Below are positions 1-10,300 of a stretch of 64,000 nucleotides of DNA, piece by piece. Within the stretch, counting starts at the first letter, position 1. The number at the start of each line of letters is the position of its first letter. Source of the DNA: Glaciecola siphonariae (GTDB lineage Bacteria > Pseudomonadota > Gammaproteobacteria > Enterobacterales > Alteromonadaceae); the NCBI RefSeq assembly GCF_042652645.1, contig NZ_JBHSGU010000029.1, positions 186,001 to 250,000 on the forward strand, read 5' to 3'. The position numbers were made by a program, and so were the translations under genes. The notes beneath the pieces are model-generated. The model worked only from the letters and a program-made list of their open reading frames with translations, was not told the DNA's origin and ran no database searches.

Positions 1-97
1 GCCGCCGTAAAGGCATATTTTGTGCGAAAGTGGCAACAATAAAAAGCGGCAACAATAGGCTGGCCCATTCAGCAAAGACGAATAAAAAGAAATTACT

Positions 98-1606
98 ATG
101 ATACATGAGCAAAGCAAACCCAAAAAAATCGTAATTGTTGGCGGCGGCACAGCCGGATGGATGGCGGCAAATCTACTGGCATCTACATGGCGAGAAATAG
201 ACATTTGCTTAGTGGAATCAAAACAAATTGGCATTATCGGAGTGGGTGAAGGTAGCACTCCTCATCTCAAACTATTTTTTGACAGCATTGGCCTTGAGGA
301 TGCTCAGTGGATGCCTAAGTGCAATGCCACTTACAAAGTGGGTATCACCTTCGACAAATGGTCGACCAAACCGGGGTTTGGCGCTTATTTTCATCCCTTT
401 GCGGCGCAAACGGATGACATCTTCACCCTGCCGCTATTTTACAAAAATATTCAAGCACGCAAACACGGCTATGATGTAAACCCCCATCCTGATCATTATT
501 TTTTGCAAAGCTATTTATCACGACAAAACCGTGCCCCTTTAGCCGCTGAGTCTTTCCCCTTTGGAATGGCATATGGCTATCATTTTGATTCGGCATTACT
601 TGGCAACTTTCTAGCAGATTACGCTACTGCAAAAGGTGTAAGCAGAATATTTGGCGAAGTTGAAGATGTTCTGTTATCGCAACAAGGCTGCATCGAAAAA
701 GTCATACTTAATGATGGTCAACACATAGCAGCTGACTTTTTTATAGACTGCACCGGCTTCGACTCGCTATTGATGCAAAAAACACTCAAACAGCAGTTTA
801 AAAGCTTTAAAGACACTCTATTTAACGACGCTGCGGTGGTTTTACCTACTTCTATTGCTAGTGTGCTGCCAGTGGAGACAAAAGCGACTGCACTTTCTAA
901 CGGTTGGGCTTGGAACATCCCGCTGCTTAACCGTTTTGGGAATGGCTATGTTTATAGTCGCGACTATATTGATGCAAACCAGGCTGAAAGCGAACTGCGG
1001 CAGCATTTAGATATGAGCGATAGCAACACAGAAGCTCGCCACCTCTCAATGAAGGTGGGTCGCCTAGAAAAGCACTGGCACAAAAACTGTCTGGCGGTGG
1101 GCTTATCACAAGGTTTTATCGAGCCCTTAGAAGCGACCGCCATTGCGCTATCGTTTAATACCATCGCGCAATTTATTCAGCTATACCAACGAGGCAATTT
1201 CAGCAATCAATTTGAAGATGCGTTCAACCTCGAGATTAATTCAAAATTTGACGGCATCAAAGATTATGTCGTTTGCCACTATAAAGCGAACCAAAGAAGC
1301 GATACGGATTACTGGCGCGATAATGCGTCGAACACTAAAATATCTGACAATCTCAATAAAGTCTTACAACTGTGGAAGCACAGTCCTAACTTTGTTGAAG
1401 ACATGAACGCGCATAAATTGGTTGATAGCTATCAGGCGAAATCTTGGGCATGCATGCTGGCCGGTTATGGCGTGTTTCCTGAAAAACAAGCCAATACTTC
1501 AGTTGATTATTCTGCTTATCATCAAGAGATGGCAGCGCTAGATGATTTTATTCGGCGCTGTGGCATGAACTTCAAACAGCATCACGAGCAGTTAGCGTTC
1601 GCTTAA
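98..1606 (+). CDS. Flavin-dependent tryptophan halogenase family protein
   Basis: 502 aa, near the usual family length. The N-terminal FAD Rossmann motif is GGGTAGWMAA at residues 15-24. The family signature WxWxIP is present as WAWNIP at 270-275. Lys80, in CNATYKVGI, aligns with the catalytic lysine of PrnA-type halogenases, and Glu342, in GFIEPLEATAI, with the catalytic glutamate. Family enzymes use FADH2, oxygen and halide to halogenate indoles or other aromatics; the substrate here cannot be read from sequence. In marine gammaproteobacteria many such paralogues sit beside TonB-dependent receptors, and the gene before it is outside the window. The first 97 bases hold no gene; GGCAACAATA occurs there twice, 16 bases apart. 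It converges on the diguanylate cyclase pair with only 2 bases between the stops. Confidence 0.9.
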   Translation: MIHEQSKPKKIVIVGGGTAGWMAANLLASTWREIDICLVESKQIGIIGVGEGSTPHLKLFFDSIGLEDAQWMPKCNATYKVGITFDKWSTKPGFGAYFHPFAAQTDDIFTLPLFYKNIQARKHGYDVNPHPDHYFLQSYLSRQNRAPLAAESFPFGMAYGYHFDSALLGNFLADYATAKGVSRIFGEVEDVLLSQQGCIEKVILNDGQHIAADFFIDCTGFDSLLMQKTLKQQFKSFKDTLFNDAAVVLPTSIASVLPVETKATALSNGWAWNIPLLNRFGNGYVYSRDYIDANQAESELRQHLDMSDSNTEARHLSMKVGRLEKHWHKNCLAVGLSQGFIEPLEATAIALSFNTIAQFIQLYQRGNFSNQFEDAFNLEINSKFDGIKDYVVCHYKANQRSDTDYWRDNASNTKISDNLNKVLQLWKHSPNFVEDMNAHKLVDSYQAKSWACMLAGYGVFPEKQANTSVDYSAYHQEMAALDDFIRRCGMNFKQHHEQLAFA

Positions 1607-1608
1607 CG

Positions 1609-2676
1609 TTAACTATCGTCCTCTAGCACAATACAGTCTCGACCTCGGCGTTTTGCTTTATAAAGTAAAACGTCGGCACGCTTAATAAGACCATCAGAGG
1701 TCTCAGCTTCATTTGCCTGAATCAAGCCATAACTTAGGGTCACTGTTAGTCGTTCGCTAGAGAAGGTGGTAGACGCAATTAGATTTTTTAATTTTTCAAT
1801 GACCGGTAAGGCGCTGCTCAACTCACAGCGGCGCAATATGATTGCAAATTCTTCGCCCCCCCAGCGGCATACTGCATCACTTTTTCGTAAATTTCGGTTG
1901 AGTATGGTGGCTATTTCAACGAGTACCTGATCGCCAATTTTGTGACCATGTTCGTCATTAATCGATTTAAAATGGTCTATATCTGCCAAACACACACAAA
2001 ATGGACCTCCACCGTCGGCGAGTGTTTTGTTATCGTATTCCAATAAGGTATCAAAAAAGCCGCGATTAAATAGCTTAGTTAAGTTGTCGTAGTTGGCTCT
2101 ATACTGCAGTTGCTTTCGCTGCCTGATTTGCACGCTTTTAATAGACAGCAGCACTATCATCAAGGGAATAGCAGAGCAAACGGTCGATATCAAAAAAATC
2201 AGGCTAGCATAGTTTTCAAAGGGTCTTACGTTGGTTTGTTCGGGCACTAGTGCATAAAGGGCGGCTAATTCAATTAAGCATAAATACCCCATCAATTTGG
2301 TTTGTAGCTTATTCTTATTGATGCTGAATGCGGCATATACCACTGCCGGCCATAAAATTAATTGTGCGCCATAAACAGTGCCCACAATCCACACCATTAT
2401 GCCGACATGAAACATCATTTCAAACACGCCAATATTCACTGCGGCCACAAAGCGTTTTTTACGCACAAAATAAATGGCCATGCTCCAGAAAAGCGCACCT
2501 GAAACTGACAAACTCATTAGAAAAAACATATTGATGTAGGCAAAAGCAACAAACAAGATGAAGTTCACTACCAGGCCAGAGAGCGCGGCCACTAAAATAC
2601 CGAAGTATTCAGGATAATCCTGAGCGTCTACACCCTCAGGAACGGTGAATAAACGCTTTGCCGCTGAAGGCATCAT
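1609..2676 (-). CDS. Membrane diguanylate cyclase (GGDEF), second of a tandem pair
   Basis: 355 aa. About six hydrophobic segments lie between residues 25 and 180, followed by a GGDEF domain from about 195 to the end. The active-site motif is intact as GGEEF near residue 272, with substrate-binding DIDHFKSIND upstream. An RxxD inhibitory-site motif (RKSD) lies exactly five residues before GGEEF, so product inhibition by c-di-GMP is expected. The enzyme makes c-di-GMP from two GTP. The start codon overlaps the stop of the upstream cyclase as ATGA, so the two are translationally coupled. The sensory membrane region is not a family I recognise. Confidence 0.9.
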   Translation of the reverse strand: MMPSAAKRLFTVPEGVDAQDYPEYFGILVAALSGLVVNFILFVAFAYINMFFLMSLSVSGALFWSMAIYFVRKKRFVAAVNIGVFEMMFHVGIMVWIVGTVYGAQLILWPAVVYAAFSINKNKLQTKLMGYLCLIELAALYALVPEQTNVRPFENYASLIFLISTVCSAIPLMIVLLSIKSVQIRQRKQLQYRANYDNLTKLFNRGFFDTLLEYDNKTLADGGGPFCVCLADIDHFKSINDEHGHKIGDQVLVEIATILNRNLRKSDAVCRWGGEEFAIILRRCELSSALPVIEKLKNLIASTTFSSERLTVTLSYGLIQANEAETSDGLIKRADVLLYKAKRRGRDCIVLEDDS

Positions 2677-3710
2677 GTTGTTGCCCTCTGTGTTTGTACG
2701 TTGTTTCTGCCGGCACTCTTTGCTTGATATAAAAGTTGATCGGCTCGCTCTAAAAGGGCATCAATACTCTCAGTGCCGTCTGATTCAACCAAACCAAGAC
2801 TCATGGTAACTTTAATGCCCTGAGTTTGCTGGCTGCTAATGACGTCTCTGAGCGCCTCTATAACCGGTAGGCCTTTTTCAATAGTACTGTGAGGGATGAA
2901 TACAAGAAATTCTTCTCCTCCCCATCTACAGGCAGCATCGCTTTGTGCTAAGTAAGTGTTAAAGCACTTGGCAACGTGCTTTAAAACCTCGTCGCCTTTG
3001 TCGTGCCCGTGGGTGTCGTTGATTGCTTTGAAATGGTCGATGTCTCCCATCGCCACTGTAAAAGTGCTGCGCTCTCTTATGGCAATACTGCATTGGTAAT
3101 TTAAAAAGGTGGTGAAGTACTGACGGTTGTACATGCCGGTCAGTGCATCATGATTTGCCAACTGGATTAAGCTATTTCGCTGCGCTGAAAAAACCGTACG
3201 AATAGACATAACGCCCGACACTAAAATGGCGCCAAATATCAGAATTAAAATTTCTTTTAAGCCGCTGAAAACGTAGTACTGCGTATATTCTGGCGCGTAC
3301 AAACTCAAGGTCGCAAAACTGACGAGGCAAACACCCGCAAAAATGATGGCGATAGTCATAGGAACGCGATTGTTTACCGCAAAAATACTGGCCAAAGGCC
3401 AAAGCGCCATGTGTAATCCCGACTCGCTTCCAAACACCCACGTTGCAAGGTTGATTTGAACGAGGATCAACATAGAATTTAGCATGACCACGGCTCTGTT
3501 TTGGCGATGGTGGAGCAAAAATACTGAAAACAACCATGCCACTACCGCAAATACGCTTGGCCAAATCAGCCACGCTATCGACTCCAGCCAAAAATATCCG
3601 AAAGCCAAGGTGTTTAATACTAAGCCCGTTCCCACGAAAGCTTTTAATCTGCCATGCTCGCGCTGGCCTGATATGAGCCGATTGACCAATACGTCGTCGT
3701 TTTGAGGCAT
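2673..3710 (-). CDS. Membrane diguanylate cyclase (GGDEF), first of a tandem pair
   Basis: 345 aa with the same architecture as its neighbour: about six membrane segments in the first 185 residues, then a GGDEF domain with DIDHFKAIND and an intact GGEEF. The two proteins resemble each other along their length, including the shared CRWGGEEF and the RADxLLYxAK segment near the C-terminus, so a local duplication is likely. This copy lacks the arginine of the RxxD inhibitory site (AQSD at that position), so it may escape feedback inhibition. The start is the only ATG before the membrane region. Transcription must begin in the 417-base gap upstream. Confidence 0.9.
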   Translation of the reverse strand: MPQNDDVLVNRLISGQREHGRLKAFVGTGLVLNTLAFGYFWLESIAWLIWPSVFAVVAWLFSVFLLHHRQNRAVVMLNSMLILVQINLATWVFGSESGLHMALWPLASIFAVNNRVPMTIAIIFAGVCLVSFATLSLYAPEYTQYYVFSGLKEILILIFGAILVSGVMSIRTVFSAQRNSLIQLANHDALTGMYNRQYFTTFLNYQCSIAIRERSTFTVAMGDIDHFKAINDTHGHDKGDEVLKHVAKCFNTYLAQSDAACRWGGEEFLVFIPHSTIEKGLPVIEALRDVISSQQTQGIKVTMSLGLVESDGTESIDALLERADQLLYQAKSAGRNNVQTQRATT

Positions 3711-4127
3711 TACTAGTAAGATATCCGTTTTAATACGTGCACAATTTGTGCGAATTTTTAGCGCGAGATTGTTTTTACTACGAGTTTTTTAGCTGTTTCG
3801 TTTGAGATTTCGTCTAAGCTTTCGTTTAGCTTTCATTTAAAAGAAACGCAGTCAAAATGTCATCATTAATCACTAGGGCTGCTAAGCTCGTTAGTGAATT
3901 GCGTACGACTCTATCCCATATTCCTTTGAAACTATAGCGCAAACAGTAAAAAATACGCTGTAAAATCGCTATCATTCCACCAAAGTTTAAAAAGATAACT
4001 AGGATATATCCACCTTATCTGAAAGCTCATGCAGACTAAACTCAGAGATTGTGATGTCAGTTAAGGTGCAAACAGATTTAGTGGCTAATTGTGATAGGAC
4101 GACATGTGTCGCTTGCATGACTGCCGA
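3711..4127. other. Gene-free region with a 12-bp degenerate tandem repeat
   Basis: This 417-base stretch has no convincing gene. At 3796-3840 it carries about 3.5 copies of a 12-base unit (TTTCGTTTGAGA, TTTCGTCTAAGC, TTTCGTTTAGC, TTTCATTT), roughly 90 bases before the diguanylate cyclase start. A 26-codon reading frame starts at 3857, but nothing else supports it as a gene. No clear hairpin terminator or known riboregulator is visible. Confidence 0.5.
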
Positions 4128-4406
4128 TTAACTTCTCTTAAGCCTTACAATTTTCATAAATTCAAACGACAAACCGGCAATTTCTTCTTCACTGGGGTAA
4201 AAAGTGATATTGACTAGAGCACCCTGCAGCGACTTATAACGCTTTTTACGCTTATATTTGAACGGTACGTCGTACCCCTCTAGCATCACAGTATTCACCC
4301 ACCAGTCTCCCTCTTCTCGCTGTACGTGTGAGGCCACTTTCATATCTTCGTTATGAATTAACTGTGGGTGCTTTTCTAACAGTTTTTCAACAGGCGTTTT
4401 GGCCAT
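4128..4406 (-). CDS. Small conserved-looking hypothetical protein
   Basis: 92 aa, soluble and rich in Lys, Glu and aromatic residues, with no signal peptide and no membrane segment. The ATG start is clear. The middle (WWVNTVMLEGYDVPFKYKRK) reads like a compact alpha/beta protein in which a basic strand follows a hydrophobic one. I do not recognise the family and assign no function. It stands alone between the diguanylate cyclases and the xylanase, on the same strand as both, with gaps of 417 and 175 bases. Confidence 0.6.
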   Translation of the reverse strand: MAKTPVEKLLEKHPQLIHNEDMKVASHVQREEGDWWVNTVMLEGYDVPFKYKRKKRYKSLQGALVNITFYPSEEEIAGLSFEFMKIVRLKRS

Positions 4407-4513
4407 ACATGGAATACTTCGTAGTTAGCTCTGTGTTAATAAGCATATCATTCATGCTATGCAGGTACACGCATACAAACTACAGAATTTACAGGGCGAG
4501 CATTGCCTGAATC

Positions 4514-4598
4514 ATTCCAAGCGGCTTATTCCAAACGAATTATTCGAGATAACTTATTCTAGACGACCTTTTCTAAACGGCCTACTCTAAACGAACAG
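4514..4598. repeat. 14-bp degenerate tandem repeat, six units
   Basis: Six successive units of 14-15 bases follow the pattern ATTCCAAACGAATT, with variants ATTCCAAGCGGCTT, ATTCGAGATAACTT, ATTCTAGACGACCTT, TTCTAAACGGCCTA and CTCTAAACGAACAG. The array straddles the stop codon of the xylanase gene, so its last unit encodes the protein's C-terminal residues. It forms no strong hairpin. Slippage-type amplification is the likely origin. Confidence 0.65.
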
Positions 4599-6426
4599 TA
4601 CAGCTTTGTCCCTCTGTAAGCGCGTCATGCCCAATGGGCATTTGCTCATATTCGCATACAAATTCTTGGCCTTTGACGCTTACGGCGTACTTGCCATACA
4701 AACCAGTAAACTCGGTAACGCCTTTTTTGTTTGTTTTCAGAGCTTGTTGATTATCGCGTAGCGCTTCTAACCAGTTTAAATAAGCAAGCGCATTAGGTTT
4801 AAACTCGTTATTAGGATTAATAAGCGCGCCGGCTGGGCGCCACATTACTGGCTCATAAAATCCCCATCGGGTCACTCCCACCGTTGCCGGATGAGCGTAC
4901 ATCGCTTCGTAAAAATCGGTATCAAAAGAGGCCTGCCCGCTTGTATCTCGGGTATCGCTGTCATATTCGGTAATGCGTATAGGCAAATTAAAACTAGAAA
5001 ATCTATCCAGAATGTCCCACATTTTTTCAATCGGTGTCACTATTCCGTTAAAATGCCCCTGCATCCCAATACCGTGGATGGGCGCGCCCTTCTCGAGCAA
5101 CTCAGTGATCAAGTTAAAATAATGGTCTTTTTGCCCTTCATTGTCGCCGCCGTCAGTCAAAATTGAATTTTCATTGATGTATAAAATGGCATCTGGGTGC
5201 AAGGCATGCACGCGCTTGTACCACTGCACTACGGTATCAATGCCGACTATATCCAGCCACTCTTTTTCAGCGCGCAGTTCATTAATCACATCATATTCTT
5301 GCATGCCGTGTGCTTTTAAAATTGGCACCATTTCGTCAATTTGTTGGTTCACACGCGCAATAAACGCTTCCTTGTCATCTTGCAAGTCAATCAACACCTT
5401 AGGACTAAAGCGAAATGCAGGATAGAGCAATACATGTCCGCGCATATCAATGCCCTGCTCTTTGAAGTATGCCATTTTATTGAGGTAAACCTCGCGCACT
5501 CGCGGATTCTCCCAGCCCCAATCGGCCCAATAAATGGTAGCGGTAGCATAGTTAAAAAATTGATCAAACCACAAACGGTACTGCTCGCCAAGTTCACTGT
5601 CTTCAACGAGGAGTTCGGTCGCCATGCTGCCGAGCTCGTAGTCTACGTCTATCATACTAATATCGACCTTAGCGTTACTTACAGCTTGCCCCTGCCTATC
5701 TAGCACAAACAGTTTGTGCGTACTTTGTCGATGAGTCTTAATCATTTCTTTTGCTTTATTGCGCCATGGTGCATCTAGCTCCATGCCCGCATAAGTAAGC
5801 TGCGTGACCGGGAATACCGATGCCTCGACCTCGCCGGGCAGCGATAAATAAATAAGATTGGCAATATCAAGCGTTTGCGCTTTTGCGGCGAGGTGCAATG
5901 ACACGTAAGTTGAGCCTTCGGCTAAGTTTTCAGGCGCCCTGCCCACAGCAACTACGCGCGTCCAATGTCCACTTGGGGCTACGCTGGCGTCCGACACCAT
6001 CATCCAAGAAGGTACACTGCGTTCAATAAATCCTCTAATGTTTGCCGTATTGGTGCCCTCACTGGCTCTGGCATAGTAACTGGCGTAAACCCAATCGCCT
6101 TTTTTTATAGCTTGCGTATTAGCCAATGAACGTAGGGTAGCATCCCATGAATTTTCCCCTGCAGCACTCACCTCTATGCGCACAAACCGCTCAAAATCTC
6201 CGCCTTGCGCGTCCATCCAACTTGCTGACACTATGGGCGATTGTTCGTTGATGAACACGGTCTCTTTTGAGCTATTTTCAATAAATACTGTTGGTGTGAT
6301 ATCAGCGGGGAGACTAACCTTTAGCTCTGCCATTGCCTGATTAGCAAAACTCAAAGGGGCCATGCACCATAGCGCAAGTAAAATTAAGAGGCTGAGTTTG
6401 CTGCGAGAAGTAAGTTTAAGCATCAT
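4582..6426 (-). CDS. Secreted GH10-family glycoside hydrolase (endo-beta-1,4-xylanase-like)
   Basis: 614 aa from the ATG at 6426; a longer frame opens at a TTG at 6483 but adds an implausible Cys-rich N-terminus. A signal peptide runs from MMLKLTSRSKL to about LSFA. Residues from about 30 to 200 look like a beta-sandwich carbohydrate-binding region, followed by a GH10 (beta/alpha)8 barrel. The acid/base Glu383 is in VINE and the nucleophile Glu487 in ITEYD, both in the GH10 pattern; GIGMQGHF and the terminal RWGF are also GH10-like. Some canonical positions differ: RGHVLLYP replaces the usual RGHTLVWH, so the substrate may not be plain xylan. It is exported and probably cleaves a beta-1,4-linked hemicellulose. 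It is transcribed alone. Confidence 0.83.
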   Translation of the reverse strand: MMLKLTSRSKLSLLILLALWCMAPLSFANQAMAELKVSLPADITPTVFIENSSKETVFINEQSPIVSASWMDAQGGDFERFVRIEVSAAGENSWDATLRSLANTQAIKKGDWVYASYYARASEGTNTANIRGFIERSVPSWMMVSDASVAPSGHWTRVVAVGRAPENLAEGSTYVSLHLAAKAQTLDIANLIYLSLPGEVEASVFPVTQLTYAGMELDAPWRNKAKEMIKTHRQSTHKLFVLDRQGQAVSNAKVDISMIDVDYELGSMATELLVEDSELGEQYRLWFDQFFNYATATIYWADWGWENPRVREVYLNKMAYFKEQGIDMRGHVLLYPAFRFSPKVLIDLQDDKEAFIARVNQQIDEMVPILKAHGMQEYDVINELRAEKEWLDIVGIDTVVQWYKRVHALHPDAILYINENSILTDGGDNEGQKDHYFNLITELLEKGAPIHGIGMQGHFNGIVTPIEKMWDILDRFSSFNLPIRITEYDSDTRDTSGQASFDTDFYEAMYAHPATVGVTRWGFYEPVMWRPAGALINPNNEFKPNALAYLNWLEALRDNQQALKTNKKGVTEFTGLYGKYAVSVKGQEFVCEYEQMPIGHDALTEGQSCTVRLE

Positions 6427-6563
6427 ATTACTAACTGTTAAAAGTCTACCTATGCAAGAGCATCGCACACTTTGTGTGCACAACTCAAAACCTTAGTTTT
6501 ACTTCGTTATTATGAATTTTATTTATGATTTTATGAACGATTCTATTTATAAGAAAGCGCTTA

Positions 6564-7361
6564 TTATTTCTTTCTTAAATTAGTGGGCTCTTCACACTTA
6601 AACATATTCTGGTGTTTCACCTTATTATTTTCAGCGCCTTCACCTTTTGCATATTGTGAATTCCATAGCTCTTTAAGCTCGGGCTTTCTGCCCTCTCGCG
6701 CCCACTGCTGTTCGGCGTCTTTTTGTTTTTGATAGTTTGTGCGCCGCTCAACTTCCCACTGCTGCACCTGTTGCATAAAGCCGAGGTCGTCTGCGAGGTC
6801 TCGAATTTCCATTTTCATCTCATTTAACAGCGCCAAAGGATAAGGGAAAATTCTGCAGATAGGTTCACCTGCTTTGAACACGATTTTTGTATCAGGCTGG
6901 GTGATGCGCCAATTCATGGTAAACGGAAACGACAGCCAATCGGTACGAATAAATGCATCTAAGGGCACTACACCCGCCTTGTCTTGATTAGCTGGCCCTG
7001 CCACTATTAATCCATAATCTGGCGGTGTTCTAAAAATAAACGGCACATACCATGTAACCGTGCCACCACCAAAATGAGGCCTAGCGGCAAAAGGGTCGGC
7101 TCGCTGTACTTTAAAATGCAGTTGGTCGCCCTTTTCTTTGCCGTCCCACACTATCTCGGTGTCAACCGGATTTAATATTTCCCATCCCATGGAGTTAGCG
7201 GCCGTCAGCGGTATACATCGATAGGCATAGCGGGCTGGGGTGGCGTCCATCCAGTCTCTTGTAATTTTGCACGGGCGTATTGATTGGCTAACATCATGCG
7301 TTACGCCTGGCACAACGTAAGCCATGATGGTATTAGAAGGAACGTCTAAAGGTGTCGTCAT
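6564..7361 (-). CDS. DUF6065 family protein, third gene of the RND operon
   Basis: 265 aa, soluble and without a signal peptide. The central part (RCIPLTAANSMGWEIL, then a Trp-Tyr-Val-Pro strand and a TDWLSFPFTMNW segment) matches what I recall of the uncharacterised DUF6065 family, some members of which lie near halogenases and secondary-metabolite genes. The last 60 residues are a charged helix (QQWEVERRTNYQKQKDAEQQ) and a basic tail. The start codon overlaps the RND pump stop as ATGA, so it is co-translated with the pump. Its role is unknown. Confidence 0.7.
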   Translation of the reverse strand: MTTPLDVPSNTIMAYVVPGVTHDVSQSIRPCKITRDWMDATPARYAYRCIPLTAANSMGWEILNPVDTEIVWDGKEKGDQLHFKVQRADPFAARPHFGGGTVTWYVPFIFRTPPDYGLIVAGPANQDKAGVVPLDAFIRTDWLSFPFTMNWRITQPDTKIVFKAGEPICRIFPYPLALLNEMKMEIRDLADDLGFMQQVQQWEVERRTNYQKQKDAEQQWAREGRKPELKELWNSQYAKGEGAENNKVKHQNMFKCEEPTNLRKK

Positions 7362-10300
7362 TGATTTATTACCTTAGTAGATGGCTTTTGCGCGCGGCCT
7401 TTCTTAAAGCTTACCGACACCTTCTCACCCAGCATAAGTAGGCTCGGCGTAATTAAAAGGGTTAAGGCCGTGGCAAAAGTCAATCCGCCGGCAATTGTAC
7501 TAGCAAGCATGGTCCACCACTGCGCAGAAGGCGCGCCTACAGATACCTCGCGGTCGATAATGTCTATCGTTAACGCAAACACCATTGGCAACAATCCTAA
7601 TATAGTGGTGACAGACGTAAGCAGCACCGGTCGAATGCGCTGCGCCGACGTTCTAAGAATCGCTTCTTTTGTCGACATACCTTTGCTTTTTAAATCATTA
7701 AAGGTATCTATCAGTACAATATTATTGTTTACCACAATCCCCGCTAAAGCAATAACGCCAATTCCGCCCATCACAATACCAAAGGCCTGCCCAGTGGCTA
7801 CCAATCCAAGCAAAACGCCTGCGGTAGAAAACACGATTGCACTTAACACAATAAAGGCTTGATAAAAGCTATTGAATTGGGTTAACAAAATCACCAGCAT
7901 TAAAAATACTGCGACAATAAAGGCATTACTCAAAAAGGTCATGGCTTGCTGTGAGTCTTCGTCTTGACCTTTAAATTTCACGCTCACGGAGCTAGGTAAT
8001 GGGTCCTTTTCAAGCGCCTCTTTTAAGCGTTTTGTTTGTTCATCTGCGAGCAGGTCTTCTCTCACGCTTGACTTAATTGCCATCGCGCGTTCACTGTCGA
8101 CTCTAGTGACCCGCCCCATCTTTTGCGCAGGCTCCAATGTTACAAAATTGCGAATAGGCACTAAACCCTGATTTGTGGGTATGGTCAGCGCAAAAAGTTG
8201 GTCTAAATTACGACTTTGTTTGGGAAAACGCAGTCGAATTTCAACCTCATCCTCTACGTCATCTGGGCGATATTCTGCCAACAGCGCACCATTCGTAATG
8301 AGGGTTACTGCGTTACCTAACAAACTGACGTTAACGTCAAACTGAGCCGCTAACTCCCGATTTACTTTTAAGCGCCACTCTATGCTGGGCAAAGGCCGCC
8401 CATCTTCGGTGTCAACAAAGCCGCCGAGCTCGTCCATAATTCGCCTAATATGAGCAACCGCTGGGGCAAGGTCGGCCGGATTATGCGCATTTACATTAAG
8501 CTGTACCGGCTTACCCGCAGAAGGACCAGACTGCTGCTCGCGCACTTGCACTTTAATTCCGGCAATGTCTTTTATTTTGCTGCGTATTTCGTCTATCAGT
8601 TCAACCGAATTAGGTCGGGTTTGCCAGTCTGCCAAATCAAGTTGAATTACACCAATTACGTCCTCGGGCATATCTGATTGCGACTGCATTCCTGCACCAA
8701 GCGTTTTGGTATATACCGAATCGATATGCGCTTGTGATAGTAATACTTCCTCAACTTTTGCTACCAGCGAATCTCGTTCGACAATCGACAAATCGCCACG
8801 CGCCTGCACTTGCACCTGCAAAAACTCCGGCTCTATTTCAGGAAAAAACTCAACGCCCTTACCCTGAATAAAAAATGCTGCATACGACACAAACATTGCG
8901 GCTATCGCAACGAGTAGGCTTTTACCAGGGTGCTCTAGCAACACAGTGAGCACCTTTAAATATCCCCCAACCCAGCCCTTGATGCTGCTTAAGTCGCCAC
9001 TTTCGGCGGCGCGAATGTCGGCGCTGGTGCTGCTTTGGCGTTTAGAATCTAAAGACGCTTGCTGCTGTGAGTCGAGCGATTTGACCTTGTTTGTGCTAGC
9101 GCTACCGTTTGTGTTAGAGCGCATCAAAATGCCGCCCAAAACCGGAATAAATATCAGCGCCATAAAAAGCGAGGCAAACAGCGTAATGATCACCGTGATT
9201 GGAAGGAACTTCATAAATTCGCCTACCAAACCGGGCCACACTAACAAAGGCGCAAACACCACCAAAGTCGTGGCGGTAGAGGCAATTATTGGCCACGACA
9301 TGCGTTTAGAGGCAGAGGCAAAGGCGGTTTGAGGCGATTCTCCCTCTTGCATATAGCGGTCTGCCAGTTCAATGGTCACAATGGCACCGTCTACCAGCAT
9401 CCCTACTACCAATATTAAGCTAAACAGCACAACAATATTAAGCGTAAAACCAAACAGATTAATGACCACCATGGCCGCTAAAAACGAGCCCGGTATGGCA
9501 AGCCCTACTAAAATAGACGGGCGTACACCAAGCGCAGCAATGATCACAATCATCACTAATACAATGGCTGTAATTACGTTGTTTTCCAAATCTCCGAGCA
9601 TGGTCTTAATTTGGTCTGACTTGTCTTGCAAATAATTAATTTTTACTGCCGCCGGCCATGCTTGCTGCGCCTGAGTCACAAGCGCTCTAACCTGGGCAAC
9701 AGTTTCAATTATATTGGCACCGCTTCGCTTTGATATTTCGAGTGCAAGAGCCGGCTCACCTTGAATGCGTGCAAACGAGCTTGGGTCTTTAAAGGTGCGC
9801 CTTATGCTGGCAACATCAGAAAACGTCACAATAGTATTGCCGACTTTTTTTACCGGAAGGCTTGCCAAGTCTTCCATGGTTTCAATGACCCCCGGCACTT
9901 TAAACACCATACGACCTGCGCCTGTGTCTAAAGCCCCTGCCGCCACCAATCGATTGTTTGTGCTAACAAAATTAAATACGTCAGTGAACGAAAGCTGATA
10001 GGTTTCTAGTGCGGTGGGGTCAACAATAACCTCAAGTAACTCTTCGCGCTCACCACCAATATTCACCTCAAGCACGCCCGATAAAGCCTCAATACTCTCC
10101 TTGAGGTTTTTTGCAATATTGAGCAATGAGCGCTCGGGTAAATCACCCGACAAAATAACAGTGAGCACCGGGAACAATGAAATATTGACCTCTGCTACGC
10201 GGGGCTCTTCACTGCCAGGCGGCAACTCAGCTTTCGCGATATCGACTTTCTCACGCACATCCTGCAGCGCTTGGTTTGAATCAAACCCTGCATCAAATTC

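Noticed and set aside
3857..3937. 26-codon reading frame with an amphipathic helix-like sequence in the gap before the diguanylate cyclases
   Set aside because: Only weak ribosome-site support, no conservation evidence available, and frames of this size are expected by chance.
4407..4581. Terminator for the 92-aa gene or xylanase gene in this gap
   Set aside because: No stable hairpin with a T-run; only the 14-bp degenerate repeat is present.
6427..6483. TTG start that would lengthen the GH10 protein by 19 residues
   Set aside because: The extension is Cys-rich and precedes a perfect signal peptide that begins at the ATG at 6426.
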